This document shows positions 46,189 through 54,760 of a DNA stretch of 64,000 bases, in pieces. Origin of the DNA: Mediterranea massiliensis. Its GTDB lineage: Bacteria; Bacteroidota; Bacteroidia; Bacteroidales; Bacteroidaceae. The notes under the pieces were generated by a model. It did no database searches, had not been told where the DNA came from, and saw only the letters and a list, made by a program, of their open reading frames with translations. Position numbers and translations under genes: made by a program. Positions within the stretch are counted from its first letter, which is position 1. The number at the start of each line of letters is the position of its first letter. The stretch is taken from NCBI GenBank assembly GCA_015060695.1, contig SUYA01000002.1, positions 62,001 through 126,000 of the forward strand, read 5' to 3'.

Positions 46189-47697
46189 CTAATTTACGTA
46201 AGAGTTAAAAGAATGAGGTTTTAACGTGAGGTTGAGATATTTTCCGGCAATCTTTACACTCACCGTTTGAATATTGTCGGTAAAGTTACCGGCTGTTACA
46301 ATATACTTATCAGCGTTCCTGAATACCACTACCGGTGTGTTGGGGTGTTCACGGCCACTATATCCTATGATTCTTGTGCCGGGCGACACAAAATGGCAGA
46401 AATGCTTGTAGGCATAATACTCAGCCGTATAACGCATCTTGCGTGTCTTACTATCTACTTGTATAAGTGCATTTTGTGTCCATCCCCAAGGCGAAATACC
46501 ATTATCCGTCAAAATGAAGTTCCAATTGTAATACTCTTCACATCCATTACCCAAGTTATCTGACAACAACATGAAGGTATGCTCACCGGCTTTCCAATCC
46601 ATACTTCCGTTACCACATTCACTTTCTGACTGCATAAAGCGCAAGTTAGGATAACGTTTACGTAATTGTGGAAGATTATAACGACATTCCCACTGTGTAC
46701 CAACTCCTTTTACATTCTTCTGCAGTGCAGGGTCATCAAGAATCTTTTCTACATAATCCAAACGGTTTGTATTGAATGTACCAATCCAAAGTTCTACCTC
46801 CGGATGCTTTTTGGCAAGTGTTGGAGCCAAATATTCATTATTAAAGCGCAAAGTACCTTCAGCTGTCCATGCACATCCCGGATATGGGGTATAAGAATAG
46901 GCTTCGTTCTGATACATAACTTTTGTGATGGGAAGCCCTTGTTCTGCATAAAGGTCGATGAATTTACAAAACATATCGGCATAGCACTGCAGATAACGTG
47001 GGTCTTGAATGAAGTAATCCTGCATTGCCAAACGACGAGGAAAGACTCCGTTACGATCGCCCAAGAGTTTCATCTCGTCAGGATTGTTACTTCTTCCATC
47101 ATCCATATATAGGAGATAATCTTTAAGAGGGTCTTGATTATTGTATTTACTTGAAAGTACCGGATAGTCTTGATTTATCTTCATCCATGTGGGAGGTGAC
47201 CAAGGGCTCATGAACAATTGCAATTCCGGGCAATATTTCTGAGCTGCACGTGCCAAAGGAATAATATTACGTTTGTCGCGTTCAATATTAAAATAGCGCA
47301 ATTCAAAATCGCCCTTCACTTCACTACAACTATACCAAGAGCGAGCATAGTCATTGGCGTTCATCGAAACTCGTCCATGAGTAAAGCGTAAGTCACCGTC
47401 AGGCGAATAGAGGTTATACATTACCTCGTCTTGTTCCTCACGAGTTAACAAATTGAAAGCATCCCAATCGAGCTCATTGAATGTCGTACCCCAAGCTCGA
47501 AATTCTACTCCTTCCTCATTGCCTGTAACTTCTACAAGAATGGGGAATTCTGATGTTTTTGACTTCATCGAAATTTTCTCCCCAATATTCCAACTATCCG
47601 TCTCGGTTGTGGTGTAGGACTTGAATGTTTGTGCAAGGCTTAAAACCGGAACGAGGATGGAAGCCAAAGTCACTAATAATTTGCTACAATTGTTCAT
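46189..47697 (-). CDS. Glycoside hydrolase family 30 enzyme
   Basis: 502 residues with a signal peptide (cleavage near SLAQ). The GH30 barrel is recognisable: MSPWSPPTWMK near 163, acid/base Glu in YQNEAYSYTPYPGC near 262, nucleophile Glu in MQSESECGNGS near 355, and a C-terminal beta-sandwich. GH30 enzymes of this kind act on beta-1,6-glucan, glucosylceramide or xylan; the exact substrate is not decidable. It starts seven bases after the symporter stop, so it is co-transcribed with that gene and not with a SusCD pair. Confidence 0.87.
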   Translation of the reverse strand: MNNCSKLLVTLASILVPVLSLAQTFKSYTTTETDSWNIGEKISMKSKTSEFPILVEVTGNEEGVEFRAWGTTFNELDWDAFNLLTREEQDEVMYNLYSPDGDLRFTHGRVSMNANDYARSWYSCSEVKGDFELRYFNIERDKRNIIPLARAAQKYCPELQLFMSPWSPPTWMKINQDYPVLSSKYNNQDPLKDYLLYMDDGRSNNPDEMKLLGDRNGVFPRRLAMQDYFIQDPRYLQCYADMFCKFIDLYAEQGLPITKVMYQNEAYSYTPYPGCAWTAEGTLRFNNEYLAPTLAKKHPEVELWIGTFNTNRLDYVEKILDDPALQKNVKGVGTQWECRYNLPQLRKRYPNLRFMQSESECGNGSMDWKAGEHTFMLLSDNLGNGCEEYYNWNFILTDNGISPWGWTQNALIQVDSKTRKMRYTAEYYAYKHFCHFVSPGTRIIGYSGREHPNTPVVVFRNADKYIVTAGNFTDNIQTVSVKIAGKYLNLTLKPHSFNSYVN

Positions 47698-47704
47698 ATT
47701 CTAT

Positions 47705-48883
47705 TTATTCTTTAAGTTTATCTGTTTTCTTTTCGTAGGTATCGGTTATCAAGCTGAGTGCGCCGTCGCCCGTTACATTGCAAGCTGTACCAAAGCTGTC
47801 TTGCAAAGCAAAGATGGTGAGTAGCAAGGCTGTACCGGCTTCGTCGAACTGAAGAACGGAGATAATCAGGCCTAATGAGGCTAATACTGTTCCGCCCGGA
47901 ACTCCCGGCGCACCAATAGCAAACAGTCCTAACAACAAGATGAACAGAGCCAAGGTGAAGAAATCGGGCATAGAGCCATAAAGCAGTTGCGAAACGGTCA
48001 TGACAAAGACTGTTTCGGTCAAGATTGAACCACACAAATGGATGTTGGCAAAGAGTGGTATGGTAACATCGGTTATCTCTTTCCTAAGTATGGGGCTTTT
48101 GCGAGCACAACTCAGTGCAACCCCCAAAGTTGCTGCCGAAGACATGGTGCCTAAAGCTGTGAGATAGGCAGGACCGTAGTATTTCAATACTTGCCAACTA
48201 TTTTTTCGCGAATAGAGTGCCGCAACGCCATAGAGCAAAGCCAACCAGAGGTAATGACAAAGTATTACAACCAAAAGGATAGAGAGGAAGACGGGTAGTT
48301 GCTTGGTTACTGCTCCTTGATAACTTAAGATACAGAAGTTGGAGAAGATGAATACGGGAAGTACCGGAAGCAGAATCTTCTTGACCAACTGGAGTACCAT
48401 TTGCTGAAAAACATCAAGCAAACGAACAAACTCTTCGGACTTCACCCACGCCGTTGCTAATCCGATAAAAGCGGCCAGCACCAATGCCGTCATCACATTC
48501 ATTACGGGAGGAATATCTATTTTCAGCATATTTTCCGGTAAGGCTTTTAGGGCATTGGCATCTGCTGCAATATCCAGGTGGGGAATCACTTGATATCCTA
48601 CGGCTGCTCCAAAGAAGGAGGCTCCTATAGAAGAAAGGTAGGCTATGGCAAAGGCAAAGAGTAGCATCCTGGAGGCATTGCTACGCAGATGGGCAATGGA
48701 GGGGGCGATGAAGCCCAAGATAATCAGTGGCACCAAGAAGAATATCACTTGTCCTGACACATGTTTCAAACTGATAATGGCGCTTAAGGCGGTGCCTTCT
48801 ACATAGAATCCGGCTACGATACCGAGAATTACAGCTACCAGTAGCTGCACAATCGTATTACTAAATAACTTTTTCATTTTCAT
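47705..48883 (-). CDS. Dicarboxylate/amino acid:cation symporter (DAACS family)
   Basis: 392 residues, about eight membrane helices plus two re-entrant loops. The family core is visible: YLTALGTMSSAATLGVALSC (serine-rich hairpin), FANIHLCGSILTETVFV near 280, GAPGVPGGTV near 330 and the last transport motif LQDSFGTACNVTGDGALSLI. It brings in a carboxylate or amino acid with Na+ or H+. It is upstream of GH30 in one operon. Confidence 0.9.
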   Translation of the reverse strand: MKMKKLFSNTIVQLLVAVILGIVAGFYVEGTALSAIISLKHVSGQVIFFLVPLIILGFIAPSIAHLRSNASRMLLFAFAIAYLSSIGASFFGAAVGYQVIPHLDIAADANALKALPENMLKIDIPPVMNVMTALVLAAFIGLATAWVKSEEFVRLLDVFQQMVLQLVKKILLPVLPVFIFSNFCILSYQGAVTKQLPVFLSILLVVILCHYLWLALLYGVAALYSRKNSWQVLKYYGPAYLTALGTMSSAATLGVALSCARKSPILRKEITDVTIPLFANIHLCGSILTETVFVMTVSQLLYGSMPDFFTLALFILLLGLFAIGAPGVPGGTVLASLGLIISVLQFDEAGTALLLTIFALQDSFGTACNVTGDGALSLITDTYEKKTDKLKE

Positions 48884-48902
48884 AATGTGTAATTGGTTGG
48901 TG

Positions 48903-48910
48903 CAAATATA
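48903..48910 (-). promoter_or_regulatory. -7 element TATATTTG for the symporter-GH30 operon
   Basis: Minus-strand TAnnTTTG match 20 bases before the symporter start. Confidence 0.55.
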
Positions 48911-49175
48911 GTTATTCTGTCGGATATAGAGGGATGATAATGCAGAAGTTAAAGCTATATAACAGTTATTTTTTGGATAAGGATTGAATTGACAAAATGT
49001 AAGTTACTGACAAAATGATAATCGAACCGCCTGAGAATCGTTTATTTCGGAGCAAGGTAGGTGTTGGTGGAAATTTTTAAAGCGAAAAATGAGTTATATT
49101 ACTTGTTTTCAAGCAACTAAGCTATAATTTAACACTTCTTTAACACACAAAACTGTGTAAATATTCGTTGATTTT

Positions 49176-49395
49176 ACCCCTTTTCGAGGGGAGATACTAC
49201 CTTTTGAAGCAGAAGATAGTACCTTTTGAGGGAGAAGATAGTATGTTTTCGTTGGAAAGGTGCACTGTTTCTGCCGGTAATGTACGCAACAAACACGGTT
49301 GGCGTGCGGAGTTTGTTCGGTAAACGTGCGCAGTTTGCTCGGTAGGAGCGCACATTTCGAATGGTAAGACTCGAAATTTCGATTTTTTTCGGGCC
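49176..49395. repeat. Degenerate 22-bp periodic array
   Basis: Ten 22-bp units can be placed end to end. Units at 198-219 and 220-241 past 49000 (TACCTTTTGA...GAAGATAG) are nearly identical; units at 49308-49329 and 49330-49351 share AGTTTG-TCGGTA; the rest follow the same phase with more drift. The array lies 3' of the DUF3256 gene. Bases 48911-49175 hold the symporter promoter region and nothing else seen. Confidence 0.7.
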
Positions 49396-49475
49396 TTTTT
49401 GCAAAAGTACCGGTTAGCAAAAAAAAGAGAAACTTCTTCTTTTGTCAGAAATATCCTACAATCAGTAACTTTATG

Positions 49476-50120
49476 TCACTCTACCAATTGAAATCTACCT
49501 TCCTTCCATTGGTAAATCAAAGTGGGACGAATGGCCGGACGCAAGGTTTCGGCTGCTTCACGTTCCAGATAGCGAAGAGCATCGAAAGTGAAGGTCAACG
49601 TAGCGGCATCGGGACTTAATTCGGCCATAAAAAGAGGCAGATTGGCCTGACGACGCGCCTCTTCGAAGGCAAACGTACTGATAGAATCGGGCTTAGGCAA
49701 CAGGAATTGATCGATAGTAGGACGACCTGAGAAGTAAGGAGTCGTTGGCAAAGGCTTCCAGTCGGTGGTATAAAAGCGGATGTGGCTATCGCGAGCAGGG
49801 GCACTAACGGTGGCTACGGTGCAGACAATGCGGGTAGTGTCGTTCAAAGGCAACACTTTCATCTGCCAAATACTCTGTTTAGAGGTTTGAATGGAGATAA
49901 AGTCATCCGTCAAACGGGTCATTTCCGACTTTCCTCCCAAACGATTGGTCACCTGAGCACGCATGTTACTCTCCAAGAAGTCAATAAAATCGGCGCGATT
50001 CACCTCAGTAAGCAACGGTGCCAGCGAATCGGGCATCGCCTTATAGCACTCCTTGGCCGTCTGGGCATGCAGAGAGAAGGAGAGCAATATGCATAATATA
50101 AACAAGTTGTTTCGTAACAT
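49476..50120 (-). CDS. DUF3256 family exported protein
   Basis: 214 residues from ATG 50120, chosen because the signal peptide (MLRNNLFILCILLSFSLHAQ) starts there; a longer frame from 50156 would overlap the preceding gene. DUF3256 features include SLAPLLTEVNRADFIDFLESN near 32 and the beta-rich second half. The function is unknown; the family is largely confined to Bacteroidales. It is last in the run truA-EamA-fRMsr-DUF3256. Confidence 0.75.
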   Translation of the reverse strand: MLRNNLFILCILLSFSLHAQTAKECYKAMPDSLAPLLTEVNRADFIDFLESNMRAQVTNRLGGKSEMTRLTDDFISIQTSKQSIWQMKVLPLNDTTRIVCTVATVSAPARDSHIRFYTTDWKPLPTTPYFSGRPTIDQFLLPKPDSISTFAFEEARRQANLPLFMAELSPDAATLTFTFDALRYLEREAAETLRPAIRPTLIYQWKEGRFQLVE

Positions 50121-50143
50121 AACAGTCTGTCTAAAAAGAAAAT

Positions 50144-50626
50144 TCAAATAAGACATTGAAGTTCGCTACACAGTTTTTCCAAATAACAAGCATCTACTTC
50201 GTCGAATGTCGCCAGCTCTCGGCTATCAATATCGAGTACACCACACACCTCGCCTTCGGCATTACGAAGCGGTACTACTACTTCCGAGCGCGACAACGAG
50301 CTGCAAGCTATGTGACCGGGGAACTGCTCCACATCGGGCACCAGTAACGTCTTGTTCTCCGTCCAAGCCGTACCACACACACCTCGTCCTCGACGAATGC
50401 GGGTACATGCTACCGGCCCTTGAAACGGGCCAAGCACCAACTGTTCCTCCTTCACCAGATAAAAGCCCACCCAAAAGAAGTCGAATGTCTCTTTCAACGC
50501 TGCCGCCACATTGGCCAAGTTGGCCACACAGTCGGTTTCACCTTCTATCAAAGCCCGTACTTGGGGCAACAATGTCTCATACTTTTCGGCTTTCGTGCCA
50601 TTTGCTATTTGTAAATCTTCTGCCAC
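50144..50626 (-). CDS. msrC: Free methionine-(R)-sulfoxide reductase (GAF domain)
   Basis: 160 residues, one GAF domain. Three cysteines, C74 (PVACTRI), C84 (GRGVCGTAW) and C108 (HIACSS), have the same spacing (10 and 24) as C84, C94 and C118 of E. coli fRMsr. It reduces free Met-R-sulfoxide using thioredoxin. It sits 23 bases before DUF3256 and 44 after the EamA gene. Confidence 0.92.
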   Translation of the reverse strand: MAEDLQIANGTKAEKYETLLPQVRALIEGETDCVANLANVAAALKETFDFFWVGFYLVKEEQLVLGPFQGPVACTRIRRGRGVCGTAWTENKTLLVPDVEQFPGHIACSSLSRSEVVVPLRNAEGEVCGVLDIDSRELATFDEVDACYLEKLCSELQCLI

Positions 50627-50670
50627 TGTTCTATTGTAAATTTAAAAATGAAAAATAATCTGTCACACCA

Positions 50671-51570
50671 CTATTGACTGCCCAAATATAAGAAGAACAT
50701 TCCGATTAACACAAGAATCAAGTCGATTGCTTTCGATTTTAAGTTCTTTTCACGGAAGAATAGGGCACCAAAAGCAAACGAAACCACCACACTACCTCGA
50801 CGCACCATCGACACGATGGAAATCATAGAGTCGTCGAAACTAAGGGCATAGAAGTAAGCAAAGTCGGCTGCACTCAGAAACAGAGAAATCAACGGAATGG
50901 CCCAATGCCACCTGAAAGGAGTACTACTCTTGCGTTTGGGATACCATAACAACAAGATAATGGGACACATAATAAAGACTTGGTAGATGTTATACCACGA
51001 TTGCACCAACATGGGATTGAGGCGCCCCATCAAATACTTGTCATACAACCCACTGACAGCCCCCATTACCGCTGCCATTACAATGAAAAATATCCAGCGG
51101 TTGTGCTTGAAGTCAATCCCCTCTTTCTTTCCCGAACGACTAAGCAAAAAGAAGGAAAGCACAGCCAACAATACACCAATCCACTGAAAAAGGTTCAGCC
51201 GTTCGCCAAACAACAACAAGGCACCCAGCAATACCATGACAGGACGAGTGGCATTGATAGGCCCCACGATAGTAAGGGGCAGATGCTTCATGCCGAAATA
51301 ACCGAATATCCACGAAGATAAAACGATGAACGACTTTAGTAAAATATAACGATGAGTCTCCCACCCCACCACAGGCATCTCAAACAAAGTACCTTGTAAT
51401 ACCTCTGGTGAGTAGAACGACAAAAGCACAAACGGCAAAAACACCAAGCTGGAAAAGAGGGTATTGAGAAACAACACCGGTAGCACAGCGTTATTCTTCA
51501 GCGACTGCTTCTTGAAAGCATCGTAAAAACCCAGTAAAGTAGCCGAAAGAAAGGCAAGAAGTAACCACAT
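50671..51570 (-). CDS. EamA/DMT family transporter
   Basis: 299 residues, ten hydrophobic segments in two EamA halves (GPINATRPVMVLLGALLLFGE at about 100-120 and a second half ending LILVLIGMFFLYLG). It is an inner-membrane metabolite exporter or importer; the substrate is not predictable. It starts six bases after the truA stop. Confidence 0.88.
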   Translation of the reverse strand: MWLLLAFLSATLLGFYDAFKKQSLKNNAVLPVLFLNTLFSSLVFLPFVLLSFYSPEVLQGTLFEMPVVGWETHRYILLKSFIVLSSWIFGYFGMKHLPLTIVGPINATRPVMVLLGALLLFGERLNLFQWIGVLLAVLSFFLLSRSGKKEGIDFKHNRWIFFIVMAAVMGAVSGLYDKYLMGRLNPMLVQSWYNIYQVFIMCPIILLLWYPKRKSSTPFRWHWAIPLISLFLSAADFAYFYALSFDDSMISIVSMVRRGSVVVSFAFGALFFREKNLKSKAIDLILVLIGMFFLYLGSQ

Positions 51571-51576
51571 CTTATA

Positions 51577-52341
51577 TTATATATTAGAGGAGTAGAGAAA
51601 CAAATCGTCAGGATAACAAACATTCACCAAGAAGAGAGCTTCACCGGGAACGGAAGTTCCGGCACAGCAACGATTCTTCTGTTCGATGACCTGCCTAAAA
51701 CCATCGACCGACATCTTGCCACGCCCCACCTCAAGCAGTGTGCCTACCACAGCACGAACCATATTTCGCAGAAAGCGATCGGCTTCGATGGTAAACACCC
51801 AAGTCGTAGCATCAACCTGCGTCCAGCTGGCATGGGTTACCCGGCAATTATTGGTCTTCACATCGGTATGTAGTTTAGAAAAGCTGGTAAAGTCGGTATA
51901 TTCCAGCAACGTGGCCGCCGCCCGATTCATCAGTTCAAAGTCGGGCACTTGAAACAAACGACAACGGTACTGTCTATGAAACGGAGTCTTGGCCGTCGTA
52001 ACATAGTACTCATACCTACGACTAGTAGCACTGAAGCGGGCATGCGCCTCCTCTTTAACTGGTTTCAGTTCATAAACAGCAATATCAGGAGGCAGTAAAC
52101 GGTTCAATTTGTCGGTCATAAACTGCCTGTCAAGCGGTTCGGGGTTATCAAAATGAGCTACCATCAACCGAGCATGCACACCGGCATCGGTTCTTCCGGC
52201 CCCCACCACCTCCACTGTGCGACGCAACAATGTGGAGAGTGCCCGTTGCAATTCTTCCTGCACACTGTTACCGTTTGGCTGCACTTGCCAGCCATGATAA
52301 GCTGTGCCATCGTAGGCCAAATAGATGAAATATCTCTGCAT
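51577..52341 (-). CDS. truA: tRNA pseudouridine(38-40) synthase TruA
   Basis: 254 residues. Catalytic D52 in [25 protein letters not shown] at the front and [19 protein letters not shown] near 193 are standard. It modifies U38-40 of many tRNAs. It is first in its operon and has a -7 element at 52371-52378. Confidence 0.95.
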   Translation of the reverse strand: MQRYFIYLAYDGTAYHGWQVQPNGNSVQEELQRALSTLLRRTVEVVGAGRTDAGVHARLMVAHFDNPEPLDRQFMTDKLNRLLPPDIAVYELKPVKEEAHARFSATSRRYEYYVTTAKTPFHRQYRCRLFQVPDFELMNRAAATLLEYTDFTSFSKLHTDVKTNNCRVTHASWTQVDATTWVFTIEADRFLRNMVRAVVGTLLEVGRGKMSVDGFRQVIEQKNRCCAGTSVPGEALFLVNVCYPDDLFLYSSNI

Positions 52342-52370
52342 AATCCTGCTTTCTTTCGCGTTTCAGCCGG

Positions 52371-52378
52371 CAAAGATA
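52371..52378 (-). promoter_or_regulatory. -7 element TATCTTTG for the truA operon
   Basis: Minus-strand TAnnTTTG match, 30 bases before truA. Confidence 0.6.
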
Positions 52379-52400
52379 GTGCAAAGTAAAGAAAAAACCT

Positions 52401-52408
52401 TATATTTG
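52401..52408 (+). promoter_or_regulatory. -7 element TATATTTG for the DUF5715 gene
   Basis: Plus-strand TAnnTTTG match 25 bases before the start; divergent and only 22 bases from the truA -7 element. Confidence 0.6.
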
Positions 52409-52432
52409 CCCCGCTTTTAAAACAACTAACAC

Positions 52433-53098
52433 ATGAGACACTTTTTTATATCTATCCTTTTAAGCCTCGTCAGTGCCACCCTCTGTTGTGCCTGTCACAA
52501 CGAAAAAACCATGAAAATGAACGAACCTCGCAATGTACGGGGAGTAATCAGTTACAAACGTTCCTTCCCCGACCTGAATGATAAACACATGGCCATTGCA
52601 CAGGCCATCGGAGTACCGGCTGTAAAAGACCGCAAAGCTGCAGAAAAACTAAAAAAGAAACTACAACTGATTGAGAACAACGACTTGTACAGCGTAGATT
52701 CATTAACCCACTCCATCCCCTACCTCATTCCCGGTGCCGCCCGTTTATTGGAAGACATCGGCCGTAACTTCCTCGACTCTTTGGAATCAAAAGGGCTGAA
52801 TCCCAACAAAGTAATTGTAACCTCAGTATTACGCACCGACGACGATGTACGCCGATTGCGTCGTACTAACATCAATGCCAGTGCCAACAGTGTACATCGC
52901 TATGGTACTACATTCGACGTATCGTGGAAACGCTTTGACAAGATAGAAGAGGTGGATGGACAACCGATGCAGAGTGTACGAAACGACACATTGAAATTGG
53001 TACTTAGCGAAGTGTTGCGCGACCTTCGCCAAGCTAACCGATGCTACATCAAATATGAACTGAAACAAGGATGTTTTCACATCACGACAAGGAAGTGA
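52433..53098 (+). CDS. DUF5715 lipoprotein with M15-like metal-ligand pattern
   Basis: 221 residues; lipobox CCAC (Cys21). The C-terminal half has TSVLRTDDDVRRLRRTN, then NSVHRYGTTFDVSW (Ser-x-His with Asp seven residues after the His) and CFHIT near the end. This order resembles the SxHxxGxAxD...H zinc ligands of VanY/M15 D-Ala-D-Ala peptidases, so a cell-wall peptidase role is possible. It is named DUF5715 by resemblance. The stop overlaps the convergent nnr gene by 17 bases. Confidence 0.7.
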   Translation: MRHFFISILLSLVSATLCCACHNEKTMKMNEPRNVRGVISYKRSFPDLNDKHMAIAQAIGVPAVKDRKAAEKLKKKLQLIENNDLYSVDSLTHSIPYLIPGAARLLEDIGRNFLDSLESKGLNPNKVIVTSVLRTDDDVRRLRRTNINASANSVHRYGTTFDVSWKRFDKIEEVDGQPMQSVRNDTLKLVLSEVLRDLRQANRCYIKYELKQGCFHITTRK

Positions 53099-54590
53099 TG
53101 GCTTTAGGTAGGTAGGCAATCAAATCGCTGGCTACCAACGACACTTCTCCTACTTCGGCAGCAGCCAAGTCTCCCGCAAGGCCATGCAGATAGACACCCA
53201 AACGGGCAGCATCGGCCGAAGAATAACCTTGAGCCAATAGAGACAACAGCACCCCTACCAACACATCGCCGCTACCTCCTGTAGCCATGCCCGGATTTCC
53301 CGTCGGATTAAAATAAGCATGGCCGTTAGGAAGGCAAACAGCCGTATAGGCTCCTTTCAATACAACCACTGCACCACTTTTCGCAGCAAGACGTAGTGTC
53401 CGTTGCAACCGTTCAAAGGCATTGGCACATTTACCCACTAAACGTTCCAATTCTCCGACGTGAGGAGTCAGAATACTTCCTTTAGGTAGTCTTGTCAGAT
53501 AGGAAGGATTCTTTGCCAGCAGATTCAAGGCATCGGCATCAATGACCATCGGCACCACAGTGTTGTCTATCTGCTCCAACAAAGCCTGCTCCGTATCGGC
53601 TGCTTGCCCTAATCCCGGTCCTATAGCTACAGCTGTATAGGCATCAGTATCGGTTGATTCGGTAAAACGACGGTCGTTGTAATCCAATTCTGTCATAGCT
53701 TCGGGCACAGCAGTCTGCAGTATGATATTATTATAATAAGGTATATGTAGCGTCAACAATCCTATGCCCGAACGCAAAGCTGCCTTAGCTGCCAAAACAG
53801 AAGCACCGGCCATGCCTTGACTACCGGCTATGAGTAAGCCTTTTCCAAATTCACCCTTATGGGCAAATTGATTGCGTGGCTTCAGCAGGCGACGCATCTC
53901 TTCAGGCTCTGTCAGGTAACAATCAGTATCCATCTGTTCAATAGCTTCCCGACTTAAACCTATGTCGAGCAACTTCCAATGACCAACAAACGGTGCATTG
54001 TCTGCAAAAAGAAAGGCCAATTTAGGCAACTGAAGCGAAAATGTAAAATCGGCTTTCACAATGTTCTGTAACTCATTACCGGCATTGTCTTCACCCATCA
54101 AGCCCGATGGTACATCTATAGCCACCACTGTAGCGGGTGAAGCATTGATATAACGCACTACTGCTGCAAAGCCTCCCTGCAAGGGACGTGTTAATCCGCT
54201 ACCAAAAAGTGCATCGATTACCACTGTTTCCTCCGTCAGTGCTGGTGGAACAAATTGTGACACCACTTCATTGAGTACACGATGGGTGGTTTCTACCAAA
54301 CGATCACGGTTCACTTGACAATCAGACGAGAGTTCTCCCTTGGGATTAAACAGGTAAGTTACCGGTTGATATCCCTCCGGTAACAGCCTTGCCACAGCAA
54401 GTGCATCGCCACCGTTGTTGCCCGGCCCTGCAAATATCACAATGGGGGTATTCCTATCGGGGAACTGTTCTACAAAGGCTTGTACCAACGCCGCTGCTGC
54501 GCGTTCCATTAACTCAATGGAACTGATGGGTTCATGCTCAATGGTATATTTATCTAACTCTTTGATACTGAATGTAGGAAATATTTTCAT
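53082..54590 (-). CDS. nnr: Bifunctional NAD(P)H-hydrate epimerase/ADP-dependent dehydratase
   Basis: 502 residues from ATG 54590 (a GTG lies one codon upstream). The N-terminal YjeF domain (1-215) has FAGPGNNGGDALAVAR; the C-terminal kinase-fold dehydratase (225-500) has KGLLIAGSQGMAGA, LTPHVGEL and GGSGDVLVG. It repairs hydrated NADH and NADPH. A weak -7 element (TATCTTTA) lies at 54611-54618. Confidence 0.94.
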   Translation of the reverse strand: MKIFPTFSIKELDKYTIEHEPISSIELMERAAAALVQAFVEQFPDRNTPIVIFAGPGNNGGDALAVARLLPEGYQPVTYLFNPKGELSSDCQVNRDRLVETTHRVLNEVVSQFVPPALTEETVVIDALFGSGLTRPLQGGFAAVVRYINASPATVVAIDVPSGLMGEDNAGNELQNIVKADFTFSLQLPKLAFLFADNAPFVGHWKLLDIGLSREAIEQMDTDCYLTEPEEMRRLLKPRNQFAHKGEFGKGLLIAGSQGMAGASVLAAKAALRSGIGLLTLHIPYYNNIILQTAVPEAMTELDYNDRRFTESTDTDAYTAVAIGPGLGQAADTEQALLEQIDNTVVPMVIDADALNLLAKNPSYLTRLPKGSILTPHVGELERLVGKCANAFERLQRTLRLAAKSGAVVVLKGAYTAVCLPNGHAYFNPTGNPGMATGGSGDVLVGVLLSLLAQGYSSADAARLGVYLHGLAGDLAAAEVGEVSLVASDLIAYLPKAITSLS

Positions 54591-54698
54591 CACGGCTCTT
54601 TATTTAGTGCTGTAAAGATAAGACAAAGGGTTCGGAATAAGAGCATTTAAGTGTTAAAGAACGTTATTATATAGTCACAAGTTATTACTCTTTTTTCC

Positions 54699-54706
54699 TA
54701 CCTTTG
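54699..54706 (+). promoter_or_regulatory. -7 element TACCTTTG for the efflux operon
   Basis: TAnnTTTG match 55 bases before the TolC-family start at 54761. It also shows that a TTG at 54704 is not a start codon. Confidence 0.6.
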
Positions 54707-54760
54707 CATTCGAAAACAAAGAAAAAGGTAAAAAGATTAAGTTTAAATTCATCTGATTTT

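Noticed and set aside
49109-49420. 103-codon minus-strand ORF as a gene
   Set aside because: It covers the 22-bp periodic array, has no recognisable domain or start signal, and a second frame over the same stretch is equally open.
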